Positions 27,840 through 37,040 of a DNA stretch of 64,000 bases are shown here, in pieces. A program made the position numbers and the translations under genes. The notes under the pieces were generated by a model that searched no databases, was not told the DNA's origin, and saw only the letters and a program-made list of their open reading frames with translations. Every line of letters begins with the position of its first letter. The stretch's first letter is position 1. Source of the DNA: Symbiodinium microadriaticum (Eukaryota; Sar; Dinophyceae; Suessiales; Symbiodiniaceae); assembly GCA_001939145.1 (NCBI GenBank), contig LSRX01000184.1, positions 564,078 through 628,077 of the forward strand, given 5' to 3'.

Positions 27840-28006
27840 AGACGGAGTCTTACGGTTTATCGAGAATCTGTGCTCCTTCCCCTTCTGTATAAATCGACAG
27901 TGGCGCGCAGCAGCTCTGATTTTGTCGATAGCGCCACCCGGCAGCGCGTTTCAGTTGAGGCCGCAGCGGAAGCGTTGCGCGGCCACGAAGAGGACCTCTA
28001 TTCCCA
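27840..28006 (+). CDS. Unrecognised exon-like fragment
   Basis: An open frame without start codon reads VYRESVLLPLLYKSTVAR, SSSDFVDSATRQRVSVEAAA and EALRGHEEDLYSQ. It then runs into PAL-H at 28003 and stops at 28023. GC content and residue use (Ala, Glu, Arg, Asp) are gene-like and contrast with the flanks. The C-terminal half would be an amphipathic helix. It fits an exon whose donor is lost or hidden by the PAL-H insertion. No family recognised. Confidence 0.35.
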
Positions 28007-28218
28007 GATGCCCGGGAGGATCTAAAAAGGTAGATCCCCTAATTGGGACCCTAACTACTAAAGGGTAATTACTTAATAGGAACCCCCATAAGGGATCTAC
28101 TCCCAAAGCCCTATAATCCCCCTATGAATCCCCTAAAATCCCTATAGATCCCTTTAAAGGAGCCCTTAAAGGAACCCCCTTAAGAGATCTACTTTTTGGA
28201 TCCTCCCGGGGGCCTGGG
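28003..28218. repeat. PAL-H element, expanded copy
   Basis: CCCGGGAGGATCTAAAAAGG and CTACTTTTTGGATCCTCCCGGG ends match 59905 and 60958. The centre is expanded by about 100 bases of CCCCTATGAATCCCC-type and CCTTTAAAGG repeats. Confidence 0.85.
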
Positions 28219-28785
28219 TACTCTGAGGTCCAGACGAGCCCAGTACGGCGGAACCTCACAGATCCCAACCAACCAAAGCAACCCGAGGAACGCATTCCCT
28301 GTGAAGCGTTATTGTGTGGATTCCCAGTATAATTCCGTTTAACGTAGGGGAGGTGATTAACCACTAAAATCTAAACCCCCATTATGGGTTCCTCATGTCG
28401 AACCTAGACCGTCAGCAGCAGGATCATCAATTTCAAGACTCGAACAAGGAGCCCGGCTTACTCCGAATTTCAGAATGTAGACCCGTGATGAACAAACTAG
28501 CTTGGATTGAAATACAGATCCTAAGAAATGGGTGTTTCTTGATCTGGTCTACATTATTGTCCCTAAATCATTCCTGTATTGGCGTGGTAGAAGCGGTTGC
28601 GAGTGCAGATGGAAGCTGAGAACCTCCCCTCCCGTCACTAGATACTTAAACTAGAACCTAGCCACAAATTAGATAGCCCGAGAAAACTTTCAACATGCCT
28701 ATCAAAACCTCGATGAAACCTCACTCCCATAGACTTATTCTAAGCATGAGGGAATGAGAATGGCTGATGCCCAGATGCACACCCT
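28219..28785. other. No gene recognised
   Basis: Unique DNA. A 74-residue frame 28395-28619 (LDRQQQDHQFQDSNKEPG onward) is protein-like in part but unassigned. Confidence 0.45.
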
Positions 28786-28860
28786 CAACCCCAAAACCCT
28801 AAACCCTGAACCCTGAACCCTAAACTCTAAACCCTAAACCCTAAACTCTAAGCCTTGGGC
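28786..28860. repeat. CCCTAAA tract
   Basis: About nine units. Confidence 0.85.
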
Positions 28861-28920
28861 TAAAAAGTCGGACGCGAACTCCAACACCCTAAGGCTTAAA
28901 CTTAAGAAGACAGAAGTTCA

Positions 28921-29115
28921 GAGCCCAAATCCCAAAAAAGCCAAAACCGGTTCAGGGTTCGGGGTTAAGGGGTTTAGGGCTTAGAGCCCAAATCCTAAAG
29001 GCCTAAACCGGTTCAGGGTTTGGGGTTTAGGGGGTAGAGTTTAGGGTTTAGTTAGGGTTTAGGGCTTAGTTAGGGTTTAGTTAGGGTTTAGGGTTTCGAG
29101 CCTAAAATCCTAAAG
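28921..29115. repeat. Telomere-like tract with about 48-base duplicated flank
   Basis: 28921-28969 (GAGCCCAAATCC, AACCGGTTCAGGGTT) recurs at 28984-29030 with about 6 changes. A short GGTTTAGGGCTTA lies between. TTTAGGG/TTAGTTAGGG units follow. Confidence 0.75.
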
Positions 29116-29198
29116 GCCTAAAAGCCGCCCGGTGTTCGTCTCCACCTCCCGGTGTGTCGAAGACCGAGCTCTCCCGGCGCTTGATCTCTCTGACAAAA

Positions 29199-29290
29199 GT
29201 GGGACCTTCCGAAAATTAGGGGGGTACCCTCTTTGTTGGGGTCCTTATAATAAGGATCCTACTATTTAAGGTACTATATTAGGGTTCTGA
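29199..29290. repeat. PAL-J element, truncated right end
   Basis: GTGGGACCTTCCGAAAATTA to CTATATTAGGGTTCTGAC; the CCCCTATTTTCGGAAAC end is missing. Confidence 0.75.
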
Positions 29291-29319
29291 CTAAAGTGGA
29301 TTAGGGTTGTAGGGTTCTG

Positions 29320-29404
29320 GGTTGGGAGTCTAAGCAGGGGTTTAGGGTTTAGGTTTTAGGGTTTGGGGTTTAGGGTTTGGGGATAAAGGCTTAGGGTTTG
29401 GGGA
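29320..29404. repeat. Degenerate TTTAGGG tract
   Basis: GGGTTTAGGTTTTAGGG and GGGTTTGGGG units. Confidence 0.75.
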
Positions 29405-29497
29405 TTACCAGTACCCCCCCAAGGGCCCTCCAATAGAGACCGTATGGTCCTTAATAGTGGGTATTTGGGGTATGACAGAGGGTAGCTGGTGGGTCTT
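29405..29497. repeat. PAL-P element, copy 1
   Basis: ACCAGTACCCCCCCAAGGG, GACCGTATGGTCCTTAATAG, GTATTTGGGGTATGAC match 42558. Confidence 0.8.
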
Positions 29498-29579
29498 CTA
29501 GGTTGGCTCAGGGTTTCTTGGATTTGGCAGTTTGGGGTTCAACGCTTTAGCACTTTGGCAATTTTCCGTACTCAAGATT

Positions 29580-29715
29580 GACCCTCAACCCTAAGCCCCT
29601 AAAACCCTAAACCCCTAAACTCAAAACCGTAAATTCCTAACCCCTAAACCCCTAAACCCCTAAACCCTAAAGCCCTAAACCCCTAAACCCTAAGCGCTTA
29701 GAGTTTCAGGTTTGG
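29580..29715. repeat. CCCTAAA array
   Basis: About fifteen units, with one AACTCAAAACC break. Confidence 0.85.
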
Positions 29716-29792
29716 GCTTTCGGAACTTTCGGGAATGGGGGGCCAGGCTTGGCACCGATAGGCTTCGAATTTTATGGGATTTTAGGGCTCAT

Positions 29793-29898
29793 ACAGTTGA
29801 TGAGATACATCTTGCATTACCCACAATAATTAGAAATGTACCATTATTCCCATAGTTTAGGGTCCTTCAGGTAATGCAGGGTTGACATCATCAGCCGT
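29793..29898. repeat. PAL-B element, inverted inner orientation
   Basis: ACAGTTGATGAGATACATC to GTTGACATCATCAGCCGT. The CATAGTTTAGGGTCCTTC interior is reversed relative to the copy at 48311. Confidence 0.85.
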
Positions 29899-30076
29899 AG
29901 GATTCAGGTTTGCTGGCGGAACTAGATGCTACGGCTTGGGGGGCGAGGTAGCGGTGTGTCGGGTTTCCGATTTGAGGCTTAACAAATGCCGGCGGTATAC
30001 GGATTGAGCTTGAGCCCGGGGTTGAGTACGCTTGTATATGGCAACGCTCTGGTTCTGATATTGCGAAGATGGCGGT

Positions 30077-30080
30077 GGTA

Positions 30081-30112
<32 letters not shown>

Positions 30113-30136
30113 AGTAGTAGTAGTAGTAGTAGTATA
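30077..30136. repeat. (GTC)n(GTA)n microsatellite, LINE left flank
   Basis: About 11 GTC units then 7 GTA units ending in AGTAGTAGTAGTATA (30122-30136). The same 15 bases occur at 38131-38145 on the other side of the LINE. Confidence 0.93.
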
Positions 30137-30285
30137 AAGCATCTCGGCTCGTGAGCTGACCGGTGGCGAGCTCCCGCTTGCTGCTGTTGGTTTCTGGTTT
30201 TCCTGCTTGGTTCTTTGGGGCTCTGGGGTCTTGGTTGGGGTTCTTGCCTTTCCTTCGTACAGGGCGTAGGTCTCGGCATGCAGCC

Positions 30286-30666
30286 ATGGACGACCCTGAT
30301 GTTATGGAACTTGCTCTGCTTCATGGCGCCAACAAAGTTCCTTCAGTGGGTTGGTGGAAGTGGCAGGATCTTCTTGTAAGGCGGATTTATCAGCTCTCCA
30401 TGGAGTTTCTGTGCAAGAGCCTACGGCACCTTTCAGTGTCTCTTCGCTTGTCCTGGCAGAATTTCTATGGCAGCTCGTGGCTCAGGGCCTCAGCTTTTCA
30501 GACCTGGCTTGAGGCCTGGTCGTGGATTCCACAGTCAGGCAAGGTGGCTTTTCTTGCACAAACTAGCGATATTGACTCCTATTTTGCATGGCAAATGTTG
30601 GATGCAGTCTATCGCGCTAAATTTGGGGCGGCAAGTACATTGGATTCTCTTGAACACCTGGATTGA
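30286..30666 (+). CDS. LINE ORF1-like region, N-terminal part
   Basis: Starts at ATG 30286 (MDDPDVMELALLHG) and ends at TGA 30664-30666. An earlier in-frame start at 30163 is not needed. Contains amphipathic, aromatic-rich helices (VGWWKWQDLL, LSWQNFYGSSWLRAS, TWLEAWSWIPQSG). Protein-like sequence then continues in the next frame from about 30660 (see the next entry), so a frame break is likely. The role is unknown. In LINEs the first ORF commonly encodes an RNA-binding chaperone-like protein, but no RRM or zinc knuckle is visible here. Confidence that it is translated is moderate. Confidence 0.4.
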   Translation: MDDPDVMELALLHGANKVPSVGWWKWQDLLVRRIYQLSMEFLCKSLRHLSVSLRLSWQNFYGSSWLRASAFQTWLEAWSWIPQSGKVAFLAQTSDIDSYFAWQMLDAVYRAKFGAASTLDSLEHLD

Positions 30667-31084
30667 AGAGGGATTGAGTCTGGCGGCAGCAAGGGCACTT
30701 GAGGGAGCTAGACGGATGCTCCTGACTGCCCACGGTGCGCCCAATTCAACACTGGGCCTCGCCTTGCTGGCCTGTTTTCTGCCAGGGGTAATGCTGCTTC
30801 TTATTTTAGGTGGTCTCGTCACTCTTGGCGGCACGTTGGTCCATCACTGTATGCTGGCTCAAGATAGCAACTTGGGGCAACAGTTGACAGATACGGTATG
30901 CCACTGCCCGCTCCGCACGATCTTCCGCACTGCATTCGAAATCGGCTTGGAGGTGAAGCAGCGACTGCAGCAGCGGACATTGTGCAACAGGCTTCTGGTT
31001 CCGGAGCACCACGGCTGCGGACGAGGCCGGCAGCGAGGCAGAAGCAGCTCGACCGACAGCATCACCTTCGGCTGGACGGGCTAG
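30660..31084 (+). CDS. LINE ORF1-like region, membrane-segment part
   Basis: Open in the second frame: NTWIEEGLSLAAARALEG is followed by a strongly hydrophobic stretch (LGLALLACFLPGVMLLLILG, about 30750-30840), then polar sequence AQDSNLGQQLTDTV. It looks like the continuation of the preceding frame after a one-base shift near 30660. The hydrophobic segment could span a membrane, which is unusual for a LINE ORF1. From about 30957 the best protein-like frame changes again. Confidence 0.35.
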
Positions 31085-31589
31085 ATCGCGCTCTCGCCGA
31101 CGCACACGGAGACGATCTCGCAGACGCCGTCGGCGACGAAGTACACCCCGGCGCCGCTCCAGGCGCTCAGGCAGAGCACGACTCAGGCCAAGAGCAGATG
31201 CAACAGCTGCGCCTCACCCGCCCCCTCCGGCAGGACCTCCACCGCCTCCACCTACGGCAGCTGATTTGGAGCTTCCTCCGCTCTCCAGTGATGATTTGTG
31301 GAACTCCTCGAATATATCCAGGATGGCCTCGGCAAGGGCAGCTCCGGAAGTCCTACGTTCGGACAGGCGCTCGACGACATCGCTTGCTCCAGCAGCCCCT
31401 GCAAATCCACTGGACAGCTTTCTTGAAGCTGCTGAGGGAGGGGAAGAGGAGGTTGACACTGATGGCGACGACCCTTTTGCCACGGACTTCAGATCTGGCC
31501 GCTTTCCCTCACCGAGGTCTTCTCTTGCCAGTCTCAGCGATCTGTCTAGTCATGATGGAGTTGGCTACGGCCCTCAATCCAAAGACTGA
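30957..31589 (+). CDS. LINE ORF1-like region, Arg/Ser-rich and acidic part
   Basis: Third frame, opened after a TGA at 30954. It carries an Arg/Ser block (ARSRSRRRTRRRSRRRRRRR at about 31080-31145), a Pro run (PPPPAGPPPPPP at about 31222-31257), then a Ser/Asp/Glu-rich part (DLELPPLSSDDLW, EAAEGGEEEVDTDGDD) ending at TGA 31587-31589. A basic block followed by an acidic tail suits a nucleic-acid-binding ORF1 product. It overlaps the next ORF by 38 bases if that starts at ATG 31552. The first frame is also open across this stretch, but its residues look like a shadow of GC-rich coding. Confidence 0.45.
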   Translation, partial: SSDCSSGHCATGFWFRSTTAADEAGSEAEAARPTASPSAGRARSRSRRRTRRRSRRRRRRRSTPRRRSRRSGRARLRPRADATAAPHPPPPAGPPPPPPTAADLELPPLSSDDLWNSSNISRMASARAAPEVLRSDRRSTTSLAPAAPANPLDSFLEAAEGGEEEVDTDGDDPFATDFRSGRFPSPRSSLASLSDLSSHDGVGYGPQSKD

Positions 31590-34323
31590 AGCACACTCCC
31601 TGGAGCTTGGAAAATTCTCGGTCCCCTGCATCGCAGGTCTGTGTCACTGTCTGCTCTGGCTATGCCTTTCAGCAATTCCATTGTGGCAGGTCATGACTAC
31701 TCAACCTTCGGCTGGGCCACGCCTATCAGGCTGGTTGGGGGACGTGCAGGGAAGGAACTTTTACCAACGGCAGCATCCAGCAATACACCGTTCTATGCAG
31801 CCACACATGATGAACACTACGAGCCGCCTGGGTCCCAAGTCCCAGGCTCGTCGCAGAGCCATCGCGAAGGCTTGGAGGGGCAACGTTTGGTTACTCTACT
31901 GGGTCTTCCTCTTTTCAACTCTACATGTTGGCCTTGCGGCGAGAGATGTGAGGGTTAGCAACTCACCCACGGAGTTGCTGGGAGCCGTCTCGACAGATTC
32001 GGCGAAACATCGTGGGCCATCCCGATCTTCGTTCAATGCTGCTTCGCTGCCCACGGCCAGGAAGCGATCCTACAGGCGGGCAGTTCAACGTGCAATGAAG
32101 AATGGCAGCACTCAGTATCGGGGTAAGACTTTCACCTGTTCTGAGCTTCAACAACTTAACTTTTCTAGTAGTTCTCACATAGTGCGACACAAAACGAGTC
32201 CTTCAAGCAAAAGAATTCGAACATTGAGCATCAACTTCGATGGCATGACCTCCGCTATATATGACACATTGGCCTTGTGGATGAGCACGGCACCTTATGA
32301 TGTGCTCTTGATGCAGGAGTTGCATCGAGGCTTCGGTGACACTGCCTCCGAGTGGGAGGCTGCGGGATGGTACATAGTCAGTTCCCCTGACCCAGGGTCT
32401 AGATTTGCTGGGGTTGCAATAGCTATCAGGAAATCTTTGGTGAAGGATGGCATTATTCGCTTTGCTGAAGTCGTGCCTGGCAGACTTTTACATGTGAGGG
32501 TCAGCGGCAAGCATTATGGCATTGATCTCTTGTCTTGTTATCAGCACGTGATCAGCAGCAGAGAATCCCGAAGCTCCACTTCGTCGAAGCGTGATACAAT
32601 ATGGACTGCACTGGGCAGGTGCTTGAGCTCCATGCCGCGACGCAATATCCTCCTCCTTGGAGGGGATTTCAATTGCTCGGCAGTGGCGCAGGCAGGACTT
32701 GCAGGTTCTAGCTCGCCTGCAGCGTCGGACTATTACTTTGATCAGGATGAGCTCATGTCCTTGGCACAGGCACATGGCCTATGCTTCCTCAACACGTGGA
32801 CGAGGTGCCGGGATTCTTCGATGCAGACCTTTCTCAATGGTGTGCACTCCAGTCAAATTGACTATCTATTGACAAGGTGCTCTCAGGCAGACTCCATTGC
32901 CAAACAAGCACGGCCGGTGCCATCCTTGGACTTTTCTCCTTGGAGGCTAGGGGCTCGACATGCGCCGGTGCAGGCCTCTACACCAATGAAGCCGGGATGG
33001 CTTGCGACTCAGCCTCGTAAACCGAGCACGGATGCGTATGACAAGGTTGCCCTAGAAGACTCCCTACATGCGAAAGACCAGAGATCACACACACTGCTTG
33101 ACAGGGTGCAGCAAGCTGCTGCAAATCTTCAGACCTGCACGGCCGAAAGCCTCAATCAGCTTCTGTTGCGAGAGTGTGAGACAGTTTACCCTACGAGACA
33201 AAAGCACAAAGAACTCAGACCTTGGCAGCAAGAACCTGTTCAACTCGCTGTTCGGGCTATGTGGCGACAGCGACAGGCTTTGAGACGAGTGGGTCATGAA
33301 GTCAGACTCTGCTTGTACTCGGTCAGGCATGTTCTTTATGCCTTTCGCGCCTGGGCTCTTTTTCAACGCAGCTACAGAGAACTTCGCAGGCAGGGCAAGC
33401 ATCAGAGAAAGCAGCTTTTGATCAACAAATTGCAGCAGGCCTCTCAAGCGGCTGCCCGCAAGGACATCCGGGCACTTTATCAGACTATCAAGCTCATCTC
33501 GCCTAAGCAACAGCGAGGCAAAGTGCGTATTCGCACAGTCGATGGTGAGCTTCTGGAGCCTCAGGCTGAGCATGCAGAGATCTCAGACTACTTCCATAGT
33601 CTCTTTGGCACTGATCAGCCCGACATCGTTCCGACCGACAGGCTCCAACCGGTTGTCTTTGAGAAAGAGGAGCTTGAAGCCTCTCTTCAACAGCTAGGCA
33701 CTGGTCGGGCTGTTCCTCGAGGGCATGCCCCTTCATCAGCATGGAAACATTGTCGGCAGGTCTTGAGTGGGCCTCTTCTGGAAGCAGTTCATACTGAGAC
33801 GGCTGCAGGTTTTCCCAGCTGGTGGGCTGATTGTTCACTAGCCTTAATCCCCAAACCGGCTAAGACTATTAAAAGACCTGAATCGTTGCGTCCGTTAGGC
33901 ATACAGGATGCTGCTGGAAAGGCGGTAGCTCGCGTCATCAAAACCAGGCTGTATGAGCAAATCAGAGCCAGACTGGAGCAGTATCCGCAATTTGCTTATT
34001 TGCAGAGTCGTTCAACGGCAGATGCCATACAACGAGTGACCGCGCACTGCACCGCCATTCGTTCTCAGCTGAAAGCGGACCGCTTTACCGTACATCGTCG
34101 TCGACAGGGTAGCAGACGGGCTCGCTTCACAGGCGGCGCACAACTAGCACTCGACATGACAACTGCCTTTGACAAGCTTCCTCGTCAATCTCTGGCTGAC
34201 AGTTTGGCCTGGGCTAATGTCGATGATAACCTTGCTTCACTCATACTGGATGTTCACCTTGCCTGTCGGTACAGAGTCGAACATGAAGGCTACAGCACAC
34301 TCATTGAGAGGAAAACGGAGTAA
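31552..34323 (+). CDS. LINE ORF2, endonuclease and first part of reverse transcriptase
   Basis: The frame is open from 30898, but ATG 31552 (MMELATALNPK) is a better start because upstream coding is in another frame. Counting from 31552, an endonuclease/exonuclease/phosphatase domain covers about residues 220-475. Its motifs are SINFDGM (Asn 228), VLLMQELH (Glu 256), LLGGDFNC (Asp 372), SQIDYLL (Asp 437) and ARHAPV (His 470). These are the metal-binding and catalytic positions of AP-type LINE endonucleases that nick target DNA. A basic linker is followed by RT fingers and palm start: LALIPKPAKTIKRPESLRPL, then LALDMTTAFDKLP (first catalytic Asp near residue 868). The frame ends at TAA 34321 just before the VRQGC motif, which continues in the third frame. 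Upstream of the endonuclease KRSYRRAVQRAMKNGSTQYR resembles a conserved lead-in of dinoflagellate LINEs. Confidence 0.85.
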   Translation: MMELATALNPKTEAHSLELGKFSVPCIAGLCHCLLWLCLSAIPLWQVMTTQPSAGPRLSGWLGDVQGRNFYQRQHPAIHRSMQPHMMNTTSRLGPKSQARRRAIAKAWRGNVWLLYWVFLFSTLHVGLAARDVRVSNSPTELLGAVSTDSAKHRGPSRSSFNAASLPTARKRSYRRAVQRAMKNGSTQYRGKTFTCSELQQLNFSSSSHIVRHKTSPSSKRIRTLSINFDGMTSAIYDTLALWMSTAPYDVLLMQELHRGFGDTASEWEAAGWYIVSSPDPGSRFAGVAIAIRKSLVKDGIIRFAEVVPGRLLHVRVSGKHYGIDLLSCYQHVISSRESRSSTSSKRDTIWTALGRCLSSMPRRNILLLGGDFNCSAVAQAGLAGSSSPAASDYYFDQDELMSLAQAHGLCFLNTWTRCRDSSMQTFLNGVHSSQIDYLLTRCSQADSIAKQARPVPSLDFSPWRLGARHAPVQASTPMKPGWLATQPRKPSTDAYDKVALEDSLHAKDQRSHTLLDRVQQAAANLQTCTAESLNQLLLRECETVYPTRQKHKELRPWQQEPVQLAVRAMWRQRQALRRVGHEVRLCLYSVRHVLYAFRAWALFQRSYRELRRQGKHQRKQLLINKLQQASQAAARKDIRALYQTIKLISPKQQRGKVRIRTVDGELLEPQAEHAEISDYFHSLFGTDQPDIVPTDRLQPVVFEKEELEASLQQLGTGRAVPRGHAPSSAWKHCRQVLSGPLLEAVHTETAAGFPSWWADCSLALIPKPAKTIKRPESLRPLGIQDAAGKAVARVIKTRLYEQIRARLEQYPQFAYLQSRSTADAIQRVTAHCTAIRSQLKADRFTVHRRRQGSRRARFTGGAQLALDMTTAFDKLPRQSLADSLAWANVDDNLASLILDVHLACRYRVEHEGYSTLIERKTE

Positions 34324-35943
34324 GGCAGGGGTGCACTTTAGCGCCCCTTCTTTGGGCTCTCTTCAGTGTCTTCTTGCTCAGCAGTATAGAACAGCAGCTA
34401 GGTGACACCACATGGGTTCGGCAGGGTATGACTCTTTTTGCGGACGACACTCATTGTGCCTGGCAGCTCCAATCGCAGCGAGATCTTCGCTTCATGCAGC
34501 AGAGTCTCAACGTGATCTTTCAGGTCTACCGTCGGCACGGGATGATCATAAACGAGACTAAGTCAGCCTTTATTATCCGGCTTGGTGGCACTCATGGCTC
34601 CAAGTGGCTGAAAGACAGAGTTCGTTTAGTCGATGGCAAACGCGTGGTCTGTTTAAGCCATGGTCTTGATTCTGTTGAAGTTCCTCTTGTCAAACAGGTG
34701 AAGTATCTGGGCATCATTGTCTCGTACCATGATTTTGAAACCGCCTCGGTCAAGCATAGGCTTCAGTCAGCTGGTCTTTCACGGCAGCGCCTTGCCAAGA
34801 TCCTGCACAGCTCTAGATATCTGACCTTACAGCAACGCCTTCAGATTTATCAGGTGTGTATCCGCTCTACTCTGCTGTATGGCATTTCATGTTTCAAGCT
34901 CCCAGACAAAGCCATTGCACTTCTTCATCGTCGGGACATCAAGTATATCAGGGCTATTGCCAAGTCTCCAGTGCACATCACTCGGGAGTCCACGCAGGAT
35001 CTCTTGCAGCGACTGCAATTTCGCTCTCTAGGCCAGTGCTTGCAGGCCTACTACAGTAAGCTTGGCATTTCAGTTAACCCTGATGTGCTGGAGCCTCATC
35101 TTCGGGCCACTGGTTGTTCAGCAAGCAGCGCCCTCCAAGAGCTCCCCTCATCGACTCGCTCGTATGCCTGCCCTACTTGTGGTGTTCACTTTCCATCCCA
35201 ACAGATCATGCGTATTCATCATGCTCGCAAGCACGGTTTCTCTTTGCGCTCCACGTCAGCCCGCACCGCCTTGTCTGGCGCTGCCTTAGCTCTGCATAGC
35301 AAAGACGGAGTGCCGGTCTGCAAGTACTGCTCCAGGTCGTTCACTGGCTGGCAGGAGTTTCGATATCATCTACAGCATGTTTGTGAAGCGGTTTGTTCCG
35401 ACAGCCTTCGTCTTGTTGAGCAGACTTTAGGGTCACTAGTTAAGCCTGAGCCCCCTGCCGCCTCTTTCATAGCGGAAGAGTGCCCTACTGTAGAGGCAGA
35501 AACATTGGGGTCTGCTTTGCAGTCCGCTGCGGGGCCCCAACAGTCGTCTCCGACAGAGCACGCTCAGCCTTTGTGCCAACGACGCGACTTGCAGAAAGCC
35601 ATTCAAGCACCCAACTGGTATTTAGCTTTCCGATTGCCAGGGGTTCTTTCTCGACTCAAACATCACTGTGTCTTTTGTGACAGATGGCTTTCAGATCGCA
35701 GCGGCTCCCTGGAGAATCATCTCAAGGCTTATCATCCAGAGGTTTACAGTCGACAAAAAGATGTTCGCTCAATGTGTCGTACCACCAGCATTGTGAAATT
35801 CAGCCCTTGTGAAGCTTGTGGATCATGTTTCTCTGCGAGCTCCAAGCATCAGTGTACGATTATGCAGCATTTGGGCTACCTGCGTGTTGCTACGGGCTCT
35901 GCCGGGACCTCTGCCTCTCTGAACTTTGCAGTGATCGGAGGCC
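34308..35943 (+). CDS. LINE ORF2, reverse transcriptase palm/thumb and zinc fingers
   Basis: Same protein as the preceding entry after a -1 shift. The third frame reads NGVRQGCTLAPLLWALFS directly after the break, then the catalytic TLFADDTHCAW box (FADD codons 34437-34448), INETKSAFI and VKYLGIIVSYHDFETASVKH (the 'YLG' primer-grip region). The break lies in GAGAGGAAAACGG at 34306-34318, where a fifth A would keep the frame. Downstream are four Cys/His modules: CPTCGVHFPSQQIMRIHH ending ARKH (35169-35235), CKYCSRSFTGWQEFRYHLQH (about 35320-35385), CVFCDRWLSDRSGSLENHLK (about 35667-35735) and CEACGSCFSASSKHQC (about 35809-35856). The first and third fit C2H2 spacing. They probably bind the element RNA or target DNA. 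The frame stays open past 35943, but from 35944 the meaningful frame is the first one. Confidence 0.85.
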
Positions 35944-37040
35944 ATGACTCCTCTTCAGGAACTTCAGCTGATGTTCAAGGACATTCCGGACATGGAGGTG
36001 GATGGGGCCCCGAAGCGAGGCGCGGAGGAGGAGAACAGCCTCTCGAAGTACCCGAGACCCTCCTCAAAAGGGCAGGGCATGGGCAAAGGCCCAGCCAGCA
36101 GCTCGATGGAGGCTCCGACACCGGGGGATGGAAACAACCCTCCGACCTCACAGGGCTCCCAAGACAAGCAGGAGCAGTCTGCCCGCCCGAACCAGCAGAA
36201 GGATCGAGACCAGGGATGGGGGCGAGGTCAATCATGGGGTGGCTGGCACTCCAAGGAATGGTCAAGCACCAGCGCGGCGGAGAACAACCGCCTCGAGGAC
36301 CTGGAGGAGAAAATGAGACTGCTGGCCAGGGTGGCTCTTCGCCACGAGGACGAGCTCAGCCAGATGCGGACGGAGAGGGTCTTCGTCTTGACCTTCGAGA
36401 CCAAGCAGGGCTCCGTTCTGAATCGCCTGTACGAGCTGGCGGTTATTTGGCACGAGAAGAAGGAGAAGGAGGAGGTCAACAGTCCACTAAGGCTGATGCT
36501 CTTCATGGGGCTCCTCGAGCACTGGAAACTTCGGCTCCGAGCTCTGGAGTCAGACCAGAGCCTCCGCGACCTTATGGTGGAGAGAGGATTGGCCACCCTG
36601 GAGGAGGGAATCCCGGAGCTCAAGTGGGGATACCAGAAGTGGAACTCCACCTTGGAGAAGTTGGAGGCCGTCCCCGATGCCGAGCCCATGCTGCAGTCGC
36701 AGGTTGTGGAAACGCTGATTCAGCTGGAGGCCACGATCCAGGCACCCAATGCCCTGGTGCAGTTTCATGCGACTCGGAAGCTCACCGAGAACCTAGAGGG
36801 CGACACCATCACCTTTCTGATGGGAGTGGGGCTTCGGGACCCAATGGCCTCCCAAGCCTGGGGAATGATGACGAACCTTTGCGGCCTCAGCGCGGGTCGC
36901 CTCATCGGGCTTCGGATCAAGCCAGCTCGGATGGACCGACAGCCGATTGCGAAGGTCCTTGCAGAGAAATTCCCCCCCCAGAAGGGCAAGGGCAAAGGTC
37001 GAGGCCGCCGCGGGCAGTATCGTCGTGCAGGCTGGGCATC
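35944..37040 (+). CDS. LINE accessory domain, helical with Lys/Gly-rich tail
   Basis: A new frame opens at ATG 35944 (MTPLQELQLMFKDIPDMEVD). Both frames overlap, and the first-frame product is clearly the real one: a Ser/Gly/Gln-rich low-complexity part (about residues 20-115), a helical part starting NRLEDLEEKMRLLARVALRH (about 118-140), FVLTFETKQGSVLNRLYELA, a Trp-bearing centre (LEHWKLRLRALESDQSL), VGLRDPMASQAWGMMTNLCG and a basic tail KGKGKGRGRRGQYRR. It is not in any family I can name, though it seems to recur in dinoflagellate LINE proteins (from memory, unchecked). The open frame continues to 37710, but after about 37000 the third frame takes over with the protease domain. A C CCC CCC run at 36972-36978 would suit a -1 shift that fuses the two. 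Confidence 0.65.
36967..36981 (+). promoter_or_regulatory. Possible -1 frameshift site
   Basis: AAATTCCCCCCCCAG. In the first frame it is split TTC CCC CCC CAG, so C CCC CCC (36972-36978) fits the X-XXY-YYZ pattern for -1 slippage. Slipping there leads straight into the USP frame. An eight-C run is equally a common place for indels. Confidence 0.3.

Noticed and set aside
29891..30324. Minus-strand frames with TTTTT, LLLL or DDDD runs
   Set aside because: Translations of the (GTC)n(GTA)n microsatellite.
30898..31551. Start of the endonuclease/RT ORF at ATG 30898
   Set aside because: Coding features here (Arg/Ser block, Pro run, acidic tail) are in the third frame; the first frame is open only through GC bias. 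ATG 31552 is preferred.
35975..36689. Minus-strand frames of 96 and 153 residues
   Set aside because: Shadows of the first-frame LINE accessory domain.
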